DNA of 64,000 nucleotides from Hexactinellida sp. DTS-2022 (Eukaryota > Porifera > Hexactinellida): the NCBI GenBank assembly GCA_028753945.1, contig JAPNXP010000003.1, forward strand, positions 2,914,001-2,978,000. Direction: 5' to 3'. The position numbers and the translations under genes are program-made. The stretch's first letter is position 1; each line of letters starts with the position of its first letter. Below the pieces are notes generated by a model. That model did no database searches. It was not told where the DNA came from and saw only the letters and a program-made list of their open reading frames with translations. This document shows positions 1 to 10,681 of the stretch, piece after piece.

Positions 1-46
1 ATGTGACCCGGTCCAAGCCTGACGTATATACTAACTTTAATGTTTA

Positions 47-170
47 TCCATATATTAAAACACAATTGTTATTTGTTTGGATGTAAACACAAATGTTATT
101 TGTTTGGATGTAAATTGATTGAAAATACCATACTACCTAGATAAATGAATTTTGTATACGGTACGTATAG
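47..170 (+). other. Helitron-like 5' end fragment
   Basis: The stretch starts with TCCATATATTAAAA and continues with a TTTGTTTGG repeat. The same start (TC, a few bases, then TATTAAAA and a T/G-rich stretch) recurs near 12282, 21966 and 33978, and on the other strand near 45016, 56180 and 57260. That recurrence is why I treat it as a family terminus. The rest of this copy is not recognisable. A tail fragment at 5-22 matches 898-916. Confidence 0.3.
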
Positions 171-219
171 GCAGGGGCGTAGGAAAGGGGGGGAGCGCCC
201 CCCCCCCCCAATACTATAC

Positions 220-320
220 CAGGGCCGTAGCCACTGGTCAGGTTGGTCAGATTAACCTGACCACTCGGTCAGGTTGGTCAAGTTAATCTGACCACTTTGA
301 TTTTGGTGGCTACGGCCCTG
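220..320. mobile_element. short inverted-repeat element (hAT-like ends)
   Basis: The ends are a perfect 15-bp inverted repeat, CAGGGCCGTAGCCAC at 220-234 and its complement at 306-320. They are flanked by a 5-bp direct repeat TATAC (215-219, 321-325). The interior has two copies of a GGTCAGGTTGGTCA-type motif. The CAGGGCC start is hAT-like, but hAT normally duplicates 8 bp, so the superfamily is uncertain. The related ends at 62669-62974 start with the same CAGGGCCGT. Just upstream (174-209) a lone CAGGGGCGTAGG with G and C runs looks like the end of another hAT-type element. Confidence 0.65.
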
Positions 321-324
321 TATA

Positions 325-609
325 CAATCAACTCCCGTTATACCCAAGTCCGATATAACGAAATCCTGCTTATAACGAAGTCGTTCAATGTTTGGAAATC
401 CTTCTATCTTATAACATTTAAAACTTCGTTTACAACGAAATGGACATATCGAAATTCCGCTTATAACGAAGTCATATAGCCCTATAAGTTATTGACAATA
501 CTCCGGAAATAACTAATTCTGCTTGTAACGAATTACGGTTATAACGAAATCCGCATATAACGAAATGAAACTACGGTGCCGAGCACTTCGTAATAACGAG
601 AGTTGACTG
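325..609. mobile_element. pogo/Tigger-like MITE
   Basis: The ends CAATCAACTCCCGTTATA (325) and the complement of CAGTCAACTCTCGTTATT (609) form an imperfect inverted repeat. They are flanked by the dinucleotide TA (323-324, 610-611), as expected for Tc1/mariner-pogo insertions. The interior carries several TATAACGAA motifs. There is no coding capacity. Its left TA-C lies inside the 5-bp duplication of the element at 220-320. Confidence 0.7.
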
Positions 610-1015
610 TATATAATAAATTTTTTATCGGTATGTGCATGTCGGGCGATGATTTTGAAATTATTGAATTATGACTCCTCCAATTATGATTGAAGCCAAA
701 AGGTGGGCACAGTTAATCAAAATGTTAACTTCGTTAATCGTTAATCCGTTAATATTTATGAGACATAGTACTTCAATTGAAATTTCTTTGGTATCGCTGG
801 TCACTGTATACTTACTTACCGGATCAACCGGGTCAAAATTTACCGGGTCAGCCGGGGCAACGGGGCTGAGCCTACCGGGTACCGGGTCATAAAATCTTGA
901 CCCGGTCCAAGTCTGATATACGTGTAATACATGGTACATACTTCGAATTAACCCAGATAAGTTATCACCCAGATGATGTTTCTATAATTTGCTAATCTGG
1001 TGACTGTTATATTAG
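610..1015. other. intergenic, MND1 upstream region
   Basis: No gene is seen here. A short run of ACCGGGTCA-type motifs (818-890) ends in GACCCGGTCCAAG (898-910). The same end is found at the very start of the window (5-17), so it is a dispersed repeat terminus. A TTAG at 1012-1015 precedes the MND1 ATG by 8 nt. Confidence 0.5.
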
Positions 1016-1023
1016 ACTTAAAT

Positions 1024-1644
1024 ATGGCCAAAAGAAAAGGTTTATCACTTGACGATAAGCGACAAAAAATAATGGAAATTTTTAGAGAGAAGCAGGAATT
1101 TTATCAACTTAAAGAAATTGAGTTTATTTCTAAGAAAGAGAAAGGACTGAATCCAATGCAAGTTAAAGAATTAGTTCAGTCACTAGTCGATGACGATATG
1201 ATAGATACAGATAAGATTGGTATTTCCACCTATTACTGGGCTTTCAATAGTAAACAGTCTGCTCAGAAGAAACTCAAAGTTGAAAAAATTACCAAAGATA
1301 TTAAAGAGTTAGAAGATCAAGAGAGGTTATTAAAATCTCAATTGGAATCCAGGAAGATCGGTCGTGAAGAAAGTGAGGAGAAAATTAAAATACTAAAAGA
1401 AATGGAACATGAGTCTCAAAAGGCTGCCTCTTTTCAGAAAGAATTAGAAGGATTGAAAGATTCCGATCCCTCTGCATGGGGAGAAAAGGAAGAGGAAACT
1501 AAGTTAGCTATGTGTGGTGCTAATAGATGGACTGATAATATATTCTCTGTTGTGAGCTGGTGCAAAACTAAATTTAACATGGAGGAGAAGAGTTTGAATG
1601 ACGCTTTCGGAATTCCTGAAGACCTAGATTATGTCGAAAATTGA
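1024..1644 (+). CDS. MND1: meiotic nuclear division protein 1 homolog
   Basis: The product is a 206-residue protein matching MND1 along its whole length; animal MND1 is about 205 residues. Seen: an N-terminal winged-helix region (about 1-75) with KEKGL and SLVDDDMID, then YYWAF at 70-74. A long charged coiled coil follows (about 80-150). The signature NRWTDNIF is at 167-174 and the end FGIPEDLDY is conserved. Known: MND1 pairs with HOP2 (PSMC3IP) in the meiotic nucleus and stimulates DMC1/RAD51 strand invasion. I chose ATG 1024 over the upstream in-frame GTG at 1000 because the conserved protein starts MAKRKGLS. The coding region has no intron, whereas animal MND1 genes usually have several. 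Its presence argues for meiosis in this organism. HOP2 is not in the window. Confidence 0.97.
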   Translation: MAKRKGLSLDDKRQKIMEIFREKQEFYQLKEIEFISKKEKGLNPMQVKELVQSLVDDDMIDTDKIGISTYYWAFNSKQSAQKKLKVEKITKDIKELEDQERLLKSQLESRKIGREESEEKIKILKEMEHESQKAASFQKELEGLKDSDPSAWGEKEEETKLAMCGANRWTDNIFSVVSWCKTKFNMEEKSLNDAFGIPEDLDYVEN

Positions 1645-1728
1645 TTACTCTTGTGTCAATTAGTAACATCGATACACTTAATTTATGCCAATATTAAAAA
1701 CTATATGAGCAATATAAAGTATATTATT

Positions 1729-2036
1729 ACTGTGCCGACTATACTATAGTATAGTGGCCCAGTATTGGAATCACTGCCTTTATTACTGTGCCGACTATAC
1801 TTTAGTATAGTGGCCCAGTTCTAATCTTAGTGCTTTGGTTAGTTATTATTATTACTGTGCCGACTATACTATAGTATAGTGGCCCAGTTCTAATCTTAGT
1901 GCTTTGGTTAGTTATTACTGTGCCGACTATCCTATAGTATAGTGGCCCAGTTCTAATCTTACTGCCTTGGTTTGTTATTACTGTGCCGACTATACTATAG
2001 TATAGTGGCCCAGTATTGGAATCACTGCCTTTATTA
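1729..2036. repeat. palindromic ~60-bp minisatellite, five copies
   Basis: Five head-to-tail copies start near 1729, 1784, 1853, 1916 and 1976. Each contains CTGTGCCG, a palindrome ACTATACTATAGTATAGT with minor variants, and GGCCCAGT. A spacer ending TGCCTTTATT or GCTTTGGTTAG follows. The short complementary flanks (ACTGTGCC / GGCCCAGT) extend the hairpin. The same array opens the second complex repeat at 45971. Single copies sit at 5657, 47821 and, inverted, near 10055. Confidence 0.9.
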
Positions 2037-2727
2037 TTATTATTTTTCCGTACACGGTACCCTGCCCTCACCTTTATACATTAAGGGCTAACATTTGGCA
2101 TGTAGGTGCGGAGAGACCGTTTAATTTGCACCTGGGGTTACGATTTCCGTTCAAAATTTCTTAATACCTATTTAATCTTATTAAACCTCATAACATTAAA
2201 TAATAAATAGTGAGCATTGATAAAATTTGCATATTTGGATAGAGAATTAAATTCTACACCTTTTCACAGTGCACGAATTTTCAAATTGGGCTTAGTTTGT
2301 GCCACAATTGAGTTGAAAATTTCTTTTGTTTACTCACACTTCAATTTCAGTAAAACTGTTAAATCTAATTCTATTGTTTCAACTTGCAGCAATTATATTG
2401 ATTTATCGTGTTAAATCATACTCTATTGATTCAACTCGCGATAATTATATTGATTCAACTTAGAAATTCCAGCTTGCTTCTATTTAATTGTAGTATTACT
2501 ATACAATGGATTAAATAAAATCTAATAATATAAGGAATTTATTGACTTTACACAAATCACCGTGGATAACATTGCTAAAATAACTAACTAATAATATAAT
2601 TTATTATCAATACATAATGAATGAATGGCATTAAACTCAAGATAGTTTATGATAGAAACAAACTTCAAATTTATCTACCTTCCGTGTGACTCGGACCAAT
2701 TAACAAATGGTTCTTGACACCTTAGGC

Positions 2728-2882
2728 CAGTGGTTCCCAACCTGGGGTCCATGGACCCCTTGGGGGTCCACGGACGCCTGTAGGGGGTCCACAGGATGTA
2801 TTACGGACAATGGGAGGGGGTCCACAGAATGTCTAATATTTACTATAGGGGGTCCACGGTTGAAAAAGGTTGGGAATCGCTG
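2728..2882. mobile_element. hAT MITE with perfect 8-bp duplication
   Basis: The ends CAGTGGTTCCCAACCT and AGGTTGGGAATCGCTG pair with one mismatch. The element is flanked by CCTTAGGC on both sides (2720-2727, 2883-2890), an 8-bp target duplication as made by hAT transposases. The interior is rich in GGGGGTCCAC motifs. This type of end (CAGTGGTTCCCAACC) belongs to short hAT elements widespread in animals. It interrupts an array unit just before GCGTTGATGACTTGGCG, which is unbroken in other units. Confidence 0.93.
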
Positions 2883-4080
2883 CCTTAGGCGTTGATGACT
2901 TGGCGAAAAAAAAATCCAAAATTGCAGCCTGTGCCGACAGCATGTTCCTTTGGAGGCACTATCAATAAAACACCATCAAAATATAGTGCCACCAAAGGAA
3001 CATGCGTCGGCACAGGCTGCAATTTTGGATTTTTTTATTATTTATCCGTAGCCACTCCACAGAACAGAGTTTTATCTACTAAGAGCCCAAATTTTTAGGA
3101 TGGGTGTCTCATGGGTCACAGATGTGCACCTGGGGTTACGATTTTTGATTATATTTTTTTGGACACATTTTTACACCTGTTTAATACTAGAAAAAATAAA
3201 TAGTCCGCGAATATTTAATTTATATGCATTCGATAGAGAATTAAATTCTACACCTTTTCACAGTCCACGAATTTTTTAATTGGGTTTCGTTTGTGCCACA
3301 ATTGAGTTGCAAATTCCCTTTGTTTACTAACACTTCAGTTCTATTGTAAATTAAATTCTATTATATTGATTCAACTTGTGAGATCGAGTAGGCTTCTATT
3401 TTATAATTGAAAACTAAGATTTTACATTCCATAACAACGACAGATTATGTGATTATATTTACTCTCCGTGAATATTCTTGCACAATGGATACGTGACATA
3501 TTTAATTCTAATTAATTCTCTCTGTGTTTAACTTATAGAGACGGTTCCAATTAGATTATTGGGGTTATCGAGTGCGCTGAATTCAAATATTATAATTAAA
3601 TTAAATTAAAATTATTAACAATTGCAAATAATTGAACTTCATTTATTTTGCTATACATAATAATGGTGTTAAATTATTAATAAATTAATAATTATTTATA
3701 CTGATTTGATAAATAGCATTAATCTCAGAGATTATACAAGATAGAGACAAACTTCCAATGTATCAATTGATCCTTATGCCACGTAGCACCTCTGCAAATA
3801 TGTCTTGACACCTTGAGGTGTTAATGACATCTTCAAAAAAATGAGTTTTGACAATTTTGTGAATTCTATATTTCGAATGGGTTGGTTGGAGTTGGGTAAT
3901 TACCCAACACGCACATAAAAAATGCTGACTCATCACTTATTATATTCTACTGAAACTTGAACATCTTTGAAATGAAGTGAGCTAAAACGAAACTTCCAAC
4001 TCACTAAGGGTAGTTGCCTTTTGAAACACCTTTTTCAAATAATTTAACACCATCATAGTGATGATGACATGGCGAACAAA

Positions 4081-4200
4081 AAAATATAAAATTGCAGCTG
4101 TGCCGAGAGCATGTTTCATTGGAGGCACTATCAATAAGCCACCACCAAAATATAGTGCCACCAAATGAACATGCGTCGGCACAGGCTGCAATTTTACATT
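4081..4200. repeat. array hairpin, variant copy
   Basis: The stem arms are about 50 nt, separated by a short CAATAAGCCACCACC loop. Against the common form (AAATCCAAAATTGCAG) the outer stem reads ATATAAAATTGC on the left and GCAATTTTACAT on the right. One of the two changed positions is therefore altered on both arms so that pairing is kept. The inner stem also carries a shared TCATT. Confidence 0.7.
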
Positions 4201-6201
4201 TTATTATTATTATTATTATTTCTCCGTAGACGGTGCCCCGGCCGGAGCTTTATAGTTGATGGGCTGAAACTTGGCATGTAGGTGCGATGGAACCGTCTAA
4301 TTTGCACCTGGGGTTACGATTTTTGATTAACAAATTTTTGACACATCTTTAACACCTTTCAATATTTGTCTGGTCCATAACTCAAAATATGTTTTACTAA
4401 ACCCCCAAATTCTATTTCACATTCGGATTCATCATAAAATTCTGCGTCTGTTGGGAGAAGAAAACTTTTAAAAATGGGTTTAGTTTTGCCATAAATGGGG
4501 GTTGAAATTTCTTTGTTTACTCACACTTCAATTTCAGTAAAAGTGTTAAATCTAATTCCACTGTTTTTACTTGTAATAATTATATTGATTTAACTTGATA
4601 AATCCTACTCTATTGATTCAACTTGCGATAATTAAATTGATTCAACATATAAATTCCAGCTGGCTTCTATTTAATTGTAGCATTACTATACAATGGATTA
4701 AATTAAATTAATTTATATAAGGAATTTGTTGACTTTACTCAACTCACCGTGGATAACATTGCTAAAATACATAACAAATAATTTAATTTATTATCAATAA
4801 GTAATGAATGAATGGCATTAAACTAAAGATGGTTTATGATAGAACCGTTAAGATTTTATATTCCACAACAACGACAGATTAAGTGATTATATTTATTTCG
4901 GCGAGAATATTCTTGCACAATTAATGTACTGACGTAATTAATTATAATTAATTCCTTTTGTATTTAACTTATAGATTGTTCCAATTAGATTATTGGGGTT
5001 ATCGAGTGCGTGGAATTCAAAAATTATAGTGAAATTAAATTTAAATTATTAATAATTGCAAATAATTGAACTTAATTTATTTTGATGTATAGCTGTATAT
5101 AATAATGGTGTTAAATAATTAATAAATTGATTAAATATTTATACTAATTAGCTAAATTTCATTAATCTCAGAGATGATTCAAGATAGAAACAAACTTTCA
5201 ATTTATCAATTGGTCCTTATGCCAGGTACCACCTATACAAGTGGGGCTTGACACCTTGAGGTGATTATGACATCGTCAAAAAAATGTATTTTTACAATTT
5301 TGTGAATTAAATAATTCGCATGGGTTGGTTGGAGTTGGGTGAATACCCAACACGCACCTAAAAATGCTGACTCAGCACATATTAAATTCTACTGATATTT
5401 GAATATCTCTCAAATGAAGTGAGCAAGATGGAAACTTCTACCACTCTAAGGGTCGTTGCCTTCTGAAACACCTTTCTGAAACAATTTAACACCTTCATAG
5501 TAATGATGACATGGCGAAAAAAATCCAAAATTGCAGCCTGTGCCGACAGCATCTTCCTTTGGAGGCACTATCAATAAACAACCAACAAATATAGTGACAC
5601 CAAAGGAACATGCGTCGGCACAGGCTGCAATTTTGGATTTTTATTATTATTATTACTGTGCCGACTATACTATAGTATAGTGGCCCAGTATTGATCTTAC
5701 TGCCTTTATTTTTTCTCCGTAGACGGTGCCCTAGCCAGAGCTTTATAGTTGTTAGGCTGAAATTTGGCATGAAGAATCGGTGTTACCTTCTAATTTGAAC
5801 CTGGGGTTACGATTTTTGATCAAGTAATTTTAACACCTAATTAAGCTTATTAAGGCTCATAATATTAAATTAATAATGATGAGATTGATCAAATTAAAAT
5901 GTTTGGAAAGAGAATTTAATTTTACACCTTTTGGAAGGATACGAATTTTAAATTTGTCCGTAGTTTCAGCCATAATTTGGGTGCCAATCTCCACTATTTC
6001 CTCACACTTGAGAATCAGTAAAACTGTTAAATCTAATTCTATTGTTTCAACTTGTAATAATTATATTGATTTCAACTTGTTAAATCTTACTCTATTGTTT
6101 CAACTTGTGATTATTATATTGATTCAACTTGTGAGATCGAGTAGGCTTCTAATTTCCAATTGAAAACTAAGATTATATATTTTCATAACAACGACAGATT
6201 A

Positions 6202-6465
6202 CCGTATTGCCTTGAATAGTAAGTAGCCGGGGCGATTATTGATTTCAAGCCCCATTTAGGCCCAAGAAAATGTTATGATTTTCGAGAATGGCGAATATTT
6301 GTGGAATATAATCATTTGAGAGAGTCAATAATTGTAGGGAGGCGATTATTTGATATCAACGGTTATTCTAGGCGGTGTCAAAAAATAATTAGGACCTATT
6401 TTGGGGGGGCGATTATTCAAGGGGGGCGATTATTCGAGGGGGGGCTACTATTCAAGGAAATACGG
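6202..6465. mobile_element. Tc1/mariner-like MITE in array 1
   Basis: The ends CCGTATTGCCTTGAATAGTA and the complement of CCGTATTTCCTTGAATAGTA form the terminal inverted repeat, flanked by TA (6200-6201, 6466-6467). The G-rich interior repeats GGGGCGATTATT. The empty site ACGACAGATTATGTGATT is intact at 47036-47053, so the insertion point is certain. Confidence 0.9.
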
Positions 6466-6586
6466 TATGTGATTATATTTACTTCTGCGAGAATATTATT
6501 GCAAGTTAATATACTGACGTAATTAATTATAATTAATTCAGTCAGTATATGACTTATATAGATGCTTCCAATTTGTTTATTGGGGG

Positions 6587-6962
6587 TAGTGATCGACCGA
6601 AACTGTTTTTCGCCGAATATTCGGTTTCGGCCGAAACCGAATAGTTTGTGCCGAATATTCGGCGTCGAATATCGGTTTCGGCAAAATACTAATACCTATT
6701 ATTATTATAGATGTGAGGAATATAATCATTAATTTACCTTTTACGTCAAGAAACAATATTTTAGTAGAAAGCTTATGTATCGTGTCAAATGTAAACCATG
6801 TAATAAAAGGTAATTCAATGCAGGCATTGAATGCATAACATAACATTTTTGTTAGTTTTGTTCTTAAGGAATGCAAATCATTAAAATACTATATAATGCC
6901 GAAACCATTATTCGGCGTCATTTGCCGTATATTCGGCCGAAACTTATTTAGGTCGATCACTA
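6587..6962. mobile_element. hAT-type MITE in array 1
   Basis: The terminal repeat TAGTGATCGACC / GGTCGATCACTA is flanked by a perfect 8-bp duplication ATTGGGGG (6579-6586, 6963-6970). Subterminal regions carry many CCGAATATTCGG palindromes and GGTTTCGG motifs. It has no coding capacity. The surrounding array unit reads TTATTGGGGTTATCGAG elsewhere. Confidence 0.88.
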
Positions 6963-7340
6963 ATTGGGGGTTATTGCATTGAGTGTGCGGAATTGAATCC
7001 AGCTGGCTTCTATTTAATTGTAGCATTACTATACAATGGATTAAATGAAATATTATAATATAAGGAATTTGTTGACTCTACTCAACTCACCGTGGATAAC
7101 ATTGCTAAAATAAATGACTACTAAATATTTTATTATCAATACAAAATGAATGAATGGCAAGTGTAAACTCTAGATGGTTTATGATAGAAACAAACTTCAA
7201 ATTCAACAATCGTTCCTTGTGACTCCGACCACTTAACAAATGGTTCTTCACACCTTGGGCGTTGATGACTTGGCGAAAAAAAATCCAAAATTGCAGCCTG
7301 CGCCGACAGCATGTTCCTTTGGAGGCACTATCAATACTTG

Positions 7341-7576
7341 CAGGCCTTCATCTGGGTGCGCGGCACGCACCCAAGGGTGCGTGATTTTAAGCAAAATGCT
7401 GGAAGGGTGCATGAAATTGGAATTAATTGGGTGCGCAATGCGCACCCTGAGTATTTTTAATACTAAATTTGGTATTTTTTTTGGTAAATATGCTATTTTT
7501 CGTCTATTTGGGTGCGCGATTGTAAAATAAACATTTCCTAGGGTGCGCGGATCTCTTAGGGCTAGATGAAGGCCTG
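7341..7576. mobile_element. hAT-type MITE at the end of array 1
   Basis: The 13-bp ends CAGGCCTTCATCT / AGATGAAGGCCTG are perfect. The flanking 8 bp are AATACTTG and ATTACTTG (one difference). The interior holds GGGTGCGC motifs. It sits just after the left arm of a hairpin (7281-7335), and the right arm is missing beyond it, so sequence was lost here. It is a relative of the element at 20446-20630. Confidence 0.8.
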
Positions 7577-7584
7577 ATTACTTG

Positions 7585-7916
7585 GATAGTGTTTCTTACC
7601 AATATTGGGGTAACAGAACTGAGAATCATTCGAAGAGTTGAAACCACTGTTCCGCTGTACAAAATAACTCAGAACACTGAAAATGTGGCTGGATGAGACT
7701 CAAACGTTAGATATAGTCCTTCTGCAGTGCTTGACCAATTAAAAAAATTGGGTTCAGTGTGTTTTTAATGCAAATTTCCCATTTTTTCCTGTTAATTACA
7801 ATCTGGACACCTTTGGGAGCAAAATGTGGCTCAATTGTGAGAAAACCGTCCGTTTCGTCGAATATTGCCCACTTCACACTGTCGTATACTATTGCTCTGT
7901 GTTTGTACTTGACTAT
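7585..7916. other. unassigned sequence
   Basis: No gene, repeat partner or RNA is recognised here. A run TTAAAAAAATTGGG is the only low-complexity stretch. Confidence 0.4.
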
Positions 7917-7923
7917 ATTATAC

Positions 7924-9395
7924 CAGGGACTTCTCTAATATAGGGACTGTAAACTTCGTTTTACGGTAAAATTAGCGTAGGCCTAAAACAGTATTGTTAC
8001 TTATTGATATCCCGTAATCCGCTAATGCTAGACACAGGAAATGTATTATTGTCGTGTAGGAAGTCATATTTTGGGAGTCCAACGGTAATATTGGTTTATC
8101 GAAAATATTTGTGGAATGTAAGTTATGCGATTTTCACACCCTTCCATATATGGTAATATTGTTAAAATCTCGAGATTACTTAACTTTATACATATGAAAT
8201 GTATCATTTTCGTACAGGAATTCATATTTTGGGAGTCTAACGGTCATATTGGTTTATCGAAAATATTTGTGGAATGTAAGTTATGCGATTCTCACACCTT
8301 TCCATATATGGTAATATTGTTAAAATCTCGAGATTAGTTAGTTTTATACATATTAAATATATTATTGGCGAATGGGAAATGGGAATTCATATTTAGGGAC
8401 TCAGTAGATCACATTGATTTACCTAAGGCGTTCCCCTTAGCCTATATTATTATTTTGGCATTCTCTACTGGAGGATTGCCCCGACCCTGTTTTGTAGTTT
8501 TGCTAATTCTTACATTATTAAAAAATCTTGATAAGTTTCTCTCAAATCTATATTTAAATCAATGTTGTCCAATAAAATGTATTAAATGGTGATGAGAAAT
8601 GGATTTAGGACTACATATTCTGATAAAATTCAAAAAGATTTAATACTTTATACATTAATTTCCCAATAACTCTACTGTTATTCAACAGACCGGCTAACTG
8701 GTTAATAAAATCTCTAATCGTTAACCGATGTCAGCAACGGTAACCGGTTAACCGAATCCAGCCTTGTTGTTTTTTAATAAACAACATAATGACAGATATC
8801 TGATATGTAAGTATTAGCTAAACTACAAAACAGGGTCGGGGCAATCCTCCTGTGGAGAGTGCCAAAATAATAATATAGGCTAATGGGAACGCCTTAGGTA
8901 AATCAATGTGATCTACTGAGTCCCAAATATGAGTTCCCATTTCCCATTCGCCAATAATATACTTCATATGTATAAAACTAACTAATCTCGAGATTTCAAC
9001 AATATTACCATATATGGAAAGGTGTGAGAATCGCATAACTTACATTCCACAAATATTTTCGATAAACCAATATGACCGTTAGACTCCCAAAATATGAATT
9101 CCTGTACGAAAATGATACATTTCATATGTATAAAGTTAAGTAATCTCGAGATTTTAACAATATTACCATATATGGAAGGGTGTGAAAATCGCATAACTTA
9201 CATTCCACAAATATTTTCGATAAACCAATATTACCGTTGGACTCCCAAAATATGACTTCCTATACGACAATAATACATTTCCTGTGTCTAGCATTAGCGG
9301 ATTACGGGATATCAATAAGTAACAATACTGTTTTAGGCCTACGCTAATTTTACCGTAAAACGAAGTTTACAGTCCCTATATTAAAGAAGTCCCTG
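7924..9395. mobile_element. foldback element with ~590-bp arms
   Basis: The arms at 7924-8516 and 8804-9395 are inverted copies around a 287-nt loop. The ends are CAGGGACTTCT and its complement (one or two differences inside). ATTATAC flanks both sides (7917-7923, 9396-9402), a probable 7-bp target duplication. Each arm contains two tandem ~165-bp copies of a module with TTTTGGGAGTC, CCATATATGG and TCTCGAGATT. It has no transposase, so it is non-autonomous. The CAGGGA end is hAT-like. Open frames here read across the repeat and are not genes. Confidence 0.85.
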
Positions 9396-9564
9396 ATTAT
9401 ACGAACGATAGTGGTACGATGGCAGTACTAGAAATACACTACCATAACTACAATTGAACGCATTTTACGTAATTATGTGCTTAATTTGTGACTAAGTGTG
9501 CAGAAAGGGGTGTCGAAGTTTAGGGAATTTAGCGATAACTTATGAATCTATCGCGCATGTGTAC

Positions 9565-9690
9565 ATTGTGTAAGCCTGTAAGGTATCTAAATTAATGAAA
9601 ATGTGCTTCTAACGCGCATGTGTATTGTTCTTTTCTAACGCGCATGTGTATTGTACTTAACGTGCATGTGTATTGTATTTTTAAAACTCA
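9565..9690. repeat. CGCGCATGTGTATTGT minisatellite
   Basis: About four imperfect copies of (TA)ACGCGCATGTGTATTGT are present, the last one TTAACGTGCATGTG. There is nothing coding. Confidence 0.6.
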
Positions 9691-9739
9691 CAGATTCTGG
9701 TGCTTTTATCAAAAAAATGAACAATCTGTTGAAATTTTC

Positions 9740-10080
9740 GGTTACTAATTATGGCACAAACGAAGCCCAATTTGAATATTCGTGCACTGAAAAGGTGTAG
9801 AATTATATTCTTTATCGAAAGCATATAAATTGAATATTCGGGGTATATTTATTGTTCCCATTGTGACATTAAACAGGTGTAAAAATGTGTCCAAAAAATA
9901 TAATATAAAATCGTGACTCCAGGTGCACATCTTTAACCCATGAGACACCTGTCCTGAAGATTTCAGTTCTTAGTTTAATAATAAACTCTGTTCTGTGGAG
10001 GATCTACGGAATATAAACTAACCAAGGCAGTCATTTCAATACTGGGCCACTATACTATAGTATATTCGGCACAGTAAAAA
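9740..10080 (-). repeat. inverted fragment of the complex array unit
   Basis: Read on the minus strand it has the palindromic minisatellite core (near 10050-10075), CCACAGAACAGAGTTT, GGTGTCTCATGGGTT and GCACCTGGAGTCACGATTT. This is the same order as 2990-3300 on the plus strand. It lacks the hairpin. Confidence 0.75.
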
Positions 10081-10282
10081 AACACTCACGGTTTCCAAAT
10101 CTATTCTTTGCCATTTTGGGATTATTTTGGCACACCCGACAAGTTGACGCTTCCACTCGAATTTTCCCACTCCTCGCCAAGTTTTGACGTGATAGTCACA
10201 TTTCGAGATGTCTAAAAATTCGCTTAAATGCACATAATTAGCGCCCTTTAATGAATAGAAGTCCTACCTTGGTTGTTCTGTT

Positions 10283-10336
10283 TTATGACTGCTTATTTAC
10301 CATGACAGTTTACCCTCGTATTTACTACTCCTATTC
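10283..10336. repeat. P-type terminal repeat fragment
   Basis: TTATGACTGCTTATTTACC followed by ATGACAGTTTACC resembles the outer end of the element at 24257-25269. No second end is seen nearby. Confidence 0.4.
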
Positions 10337-10498
10337 CGGTGTCTCTCCGTAGGTCGAACCCTTTGAAAATCTAATACGAACACTATTTCACTCCTCTTCA
10401 AATTATTTTTTGAGATGCAACTATTTTTTATTAATTAAGGAACACTTCCTCATTTTCTTTTTATATGAAAATGGCTGGTTCAATGCGGAGATCCAATA

Positions 10499-10581
10499 CA
10501 GTAGAACCTGCATTATCCGACACTGTTAGGATAGGGGAAAATATCTGATTGCCAAATTGTCGGAATATGCAGGCTCTATTG
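10499..10581. mobile_element. pogo/Tigger-like MITE, short
   Basis: The ends CAGTAGAACCTGCATTATCC and the complement of CAATAGAGCCTGCATATTCC pair imperfectly, with the TA dinucleotide on the left. It lies 100 bp before RER1. Confidence 0.6.
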
Positions 10582-10681
10582 CATAGTCCGACGCTCATTG
10601 GGAAAGACTTGATGAGTTTAATTCTGTTCCTATAATACTAGCAAGTTCACCTGTCTCTCAATTGTATTCAAACTAGATTCA

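Larger units (their letters stand above)
2037..7340 (+). repeat. complex tandem array 1 of hairpin-ended units
   Basis: The units begin with TCCGTAGACGG or a variant, run through CACCTGGGGTTACGATTT (near 2130, 3127, 4307, 5801) and TCACCGTGGATAACATTGC, and end in GCGTTGATGACTTGGCG plus a ~115-bp hairpin. Hairpins lie at 2911-3033, 4081-4200 and 5521-5641, with a left arm only at 7281-7335. Unit spacing is about 1.0-1.5 kb. There is no coding capacity; the small frames across the hairpins are repeat artefacts. Insertions at 2728, 6202, 6587 and 7341 are younger, because other copies show the empty sites. The orientation and part order match the array at 46376-55750. Confidence 0.85.

Noticed and set aside
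1000..1023. N-terminal extension of MND1 from GTG 1000
   Set aside because: It is a non-ATG start with no conservation; the family protein begins at the ATG 1024. The TTG extension of VPS26C at 26760 was rejected for the same reason.
8125..9194. identical 70-residue frames on both strands
   Set aside because: They are the two arms of the foldback element; the identity is due to the inverted repeat.
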